64,000 nucleotides of DNA from Enterococcus mediterraneensis (GTDB lineage Bacteria > Bacillota > Bacilli > Lactobacillales > Enterococcaceae). Positions 63,510 to 64,000 of this stretch are shown one piece after another (position 1 is the stretch's first letter; every line of letters begins with the position of its first letter). Below the pieces are notes generated by a model. The model was not told where the DNA came from. It did no database searches and saw only the letters and a program-made list of their open reading frames with translations. The position numbers and the translations under genes were made by a program. Where the stretch lies: positions 1,101,501 through 1,165,500 of the forward strand of contig NZ_UWOP01000001.1 in NCBI RefSeq assembly GCF_900604485.1, given 5' to 3'.

Positions 63510-63573
63510 AAACAGGAGCAGTGAAGATCTCCTTGCGAATTGGTGCGGATAGATCTTCACTGCTCCTGATTTT
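63510..63573. terminator. Bidirectional terminator
   Basis: GGAGCAGTGAAGATCT and AGATCTTCACTGCTCC form a 16-bp perfect stem, with A- and T-runs outside, between the convergent UvrA paralogue and the ABC-2 permease. Confidence 0.92.
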
Positions 63574-63574
63574 T

Positions 63575-64000
63575 TTAGAATACTTTTTGGTATCTTTGAT
63601 AAGAGAAGATACCGAAAACAACCACGATTGCGGCCAACCAGATGAATGCTAAGGATAGATCGCCGCTGTGGATACCGTTGTTTTCCAACAACAGATTGCG
63701 GGCTGCTTCAACGATCGGTGTCATCGGCTGATGTTTCGCAAAAACAGCGATCGGTTTTGCCATCCCGGCAGTTGGTACGAACGCGGAGCTGACAAACAAT
63801 AACATCAGCAGCAAGTAAGAGAAACTACCCGCACTTTCCCAGCTTTTGGCGGTGATAGAAAATGGGATCGCGATCAACGTCATGGCAAATGCGAAGAGAA
63901 TCGAGATCGCCAAAAACAGCAGCATGTTGCCGGCTGAGAACTCTGGACGGAAGCCCATGATCATACCAACAACAAATGTCGTCAGCTCAGACAGCAGCAT
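63575..64000 (-). CDS. ABC-2 exporter permease, C-terminal part only
   Basis: The last 141 codons of a permease that runs off the right edge; its start is outside the window and the Met at the edge is internal. Four helices are visible and the ABC-2 motif LLLMLLFVSSAFVPTAGM, then HQPMTPIVEAARNLLL, as in DrrB-like drug exporters. It is convergent with the UvrA paralogue. An ATPase gene should lie just upstream beyond the edge. Confidence 0.85.
   Translation of the reverse strand: MLLSELTTFVVGMIMGFRPEFSAGNMLLFLAISILFAFAMTLIAIPFSITAKSWESAGSFSYLLLMLLFVSSAFVPTAGMAKPIAVFAKHQPMTPIVEAARNLLLENNGIHSGDLSLAFIWLAAIVVVFGIFSYQRYQKVF

Overview
The window is a piece of a low-to-moderate GC Firmicutes chromosome. 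Gene content and order point to Enterococcus: the hpt-tilS-yabR-divIC-rqcP-flippase-mfd-pth-ldh block, a PASTA kinase/phosphatase pair of the IreK/IreP type, the AmaP-DUF2273-Gls24-GlsB envelope-stress cluster, sortase A, and several PTS operons. I cannot name the species. No rRNA, tRNA, complete insertion sequence, prophage or CRISPR array is visible.

Layout. 1-8.5 kb (minus strand) holds housekeeping genes for tRNA modification, cell division, ribosome rescue, transcription-coupled repair and peptidyl-tRNA recycling. 8.8-14.9 kb holds ldh, an L,D-transpeptidase, yebC, a VanZ-like gene and pepF. 15.0-19.0 kb is a general-stress gene run (SDR reductase, AmaP, DUF2273, Gls24, GlsB, isochorismatase-like hydrolase, manganese catalase). 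19.3-30.2 kb is a long translation/signalling run (gmk, rpoZ, priA, def, fmt, rsmB, PP2C phosphatase, PASTA kinase) preceded by yloC and ydbC. 30.2-34.6 kb has a patatin-like lipase, srtA, an unrecognised gene and thiT behind a TPP riboswitch.

34.8-64 kb is mostly accessory metabolism and transport. It contains a GH78-type glycosidase between two paralogous MFS transporters with an AraC regulator, next to about 1 kb of degenerate AT-rich DNA that includes a small gene. Next comes a mannose-family PTS with a short 6-phosphogluconate dehydrogenase and a divergent RpiR regulator, probably for gluconate. A LacI-PTS-GH36-GH42 operon for alpha/beta-galactosides follows. The end has an ABC-2 exporter with a two-component system, an AraC/GyrI-type regulator, a UvrA paralogue lacking the UvrB-binding domain, and a partial second ABC-2 permease.

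The regulatory DNA is informative. The thiT leader can be read as a complete translational TPP switch with mutually exclusive pairings. The gluconate operon has a cre-like site plus two TGTAA-n-TTACA boxes. A near-consensus parS site (15 of 16 bases) lies upstream of the UvrA paralogue, with a weaker copy at 34.7 kb. A strong promoter at 19.06 kb faces a gene-free stretch ending in a hairpin and may drive a small RNA. I did not find a clearly new multi-gene system. The best candidates for undescribed biology are the GH78/twin-MFS island, the 51-residue gene beside it, and the unknown gene occupying the remA position between yloC and gmk.
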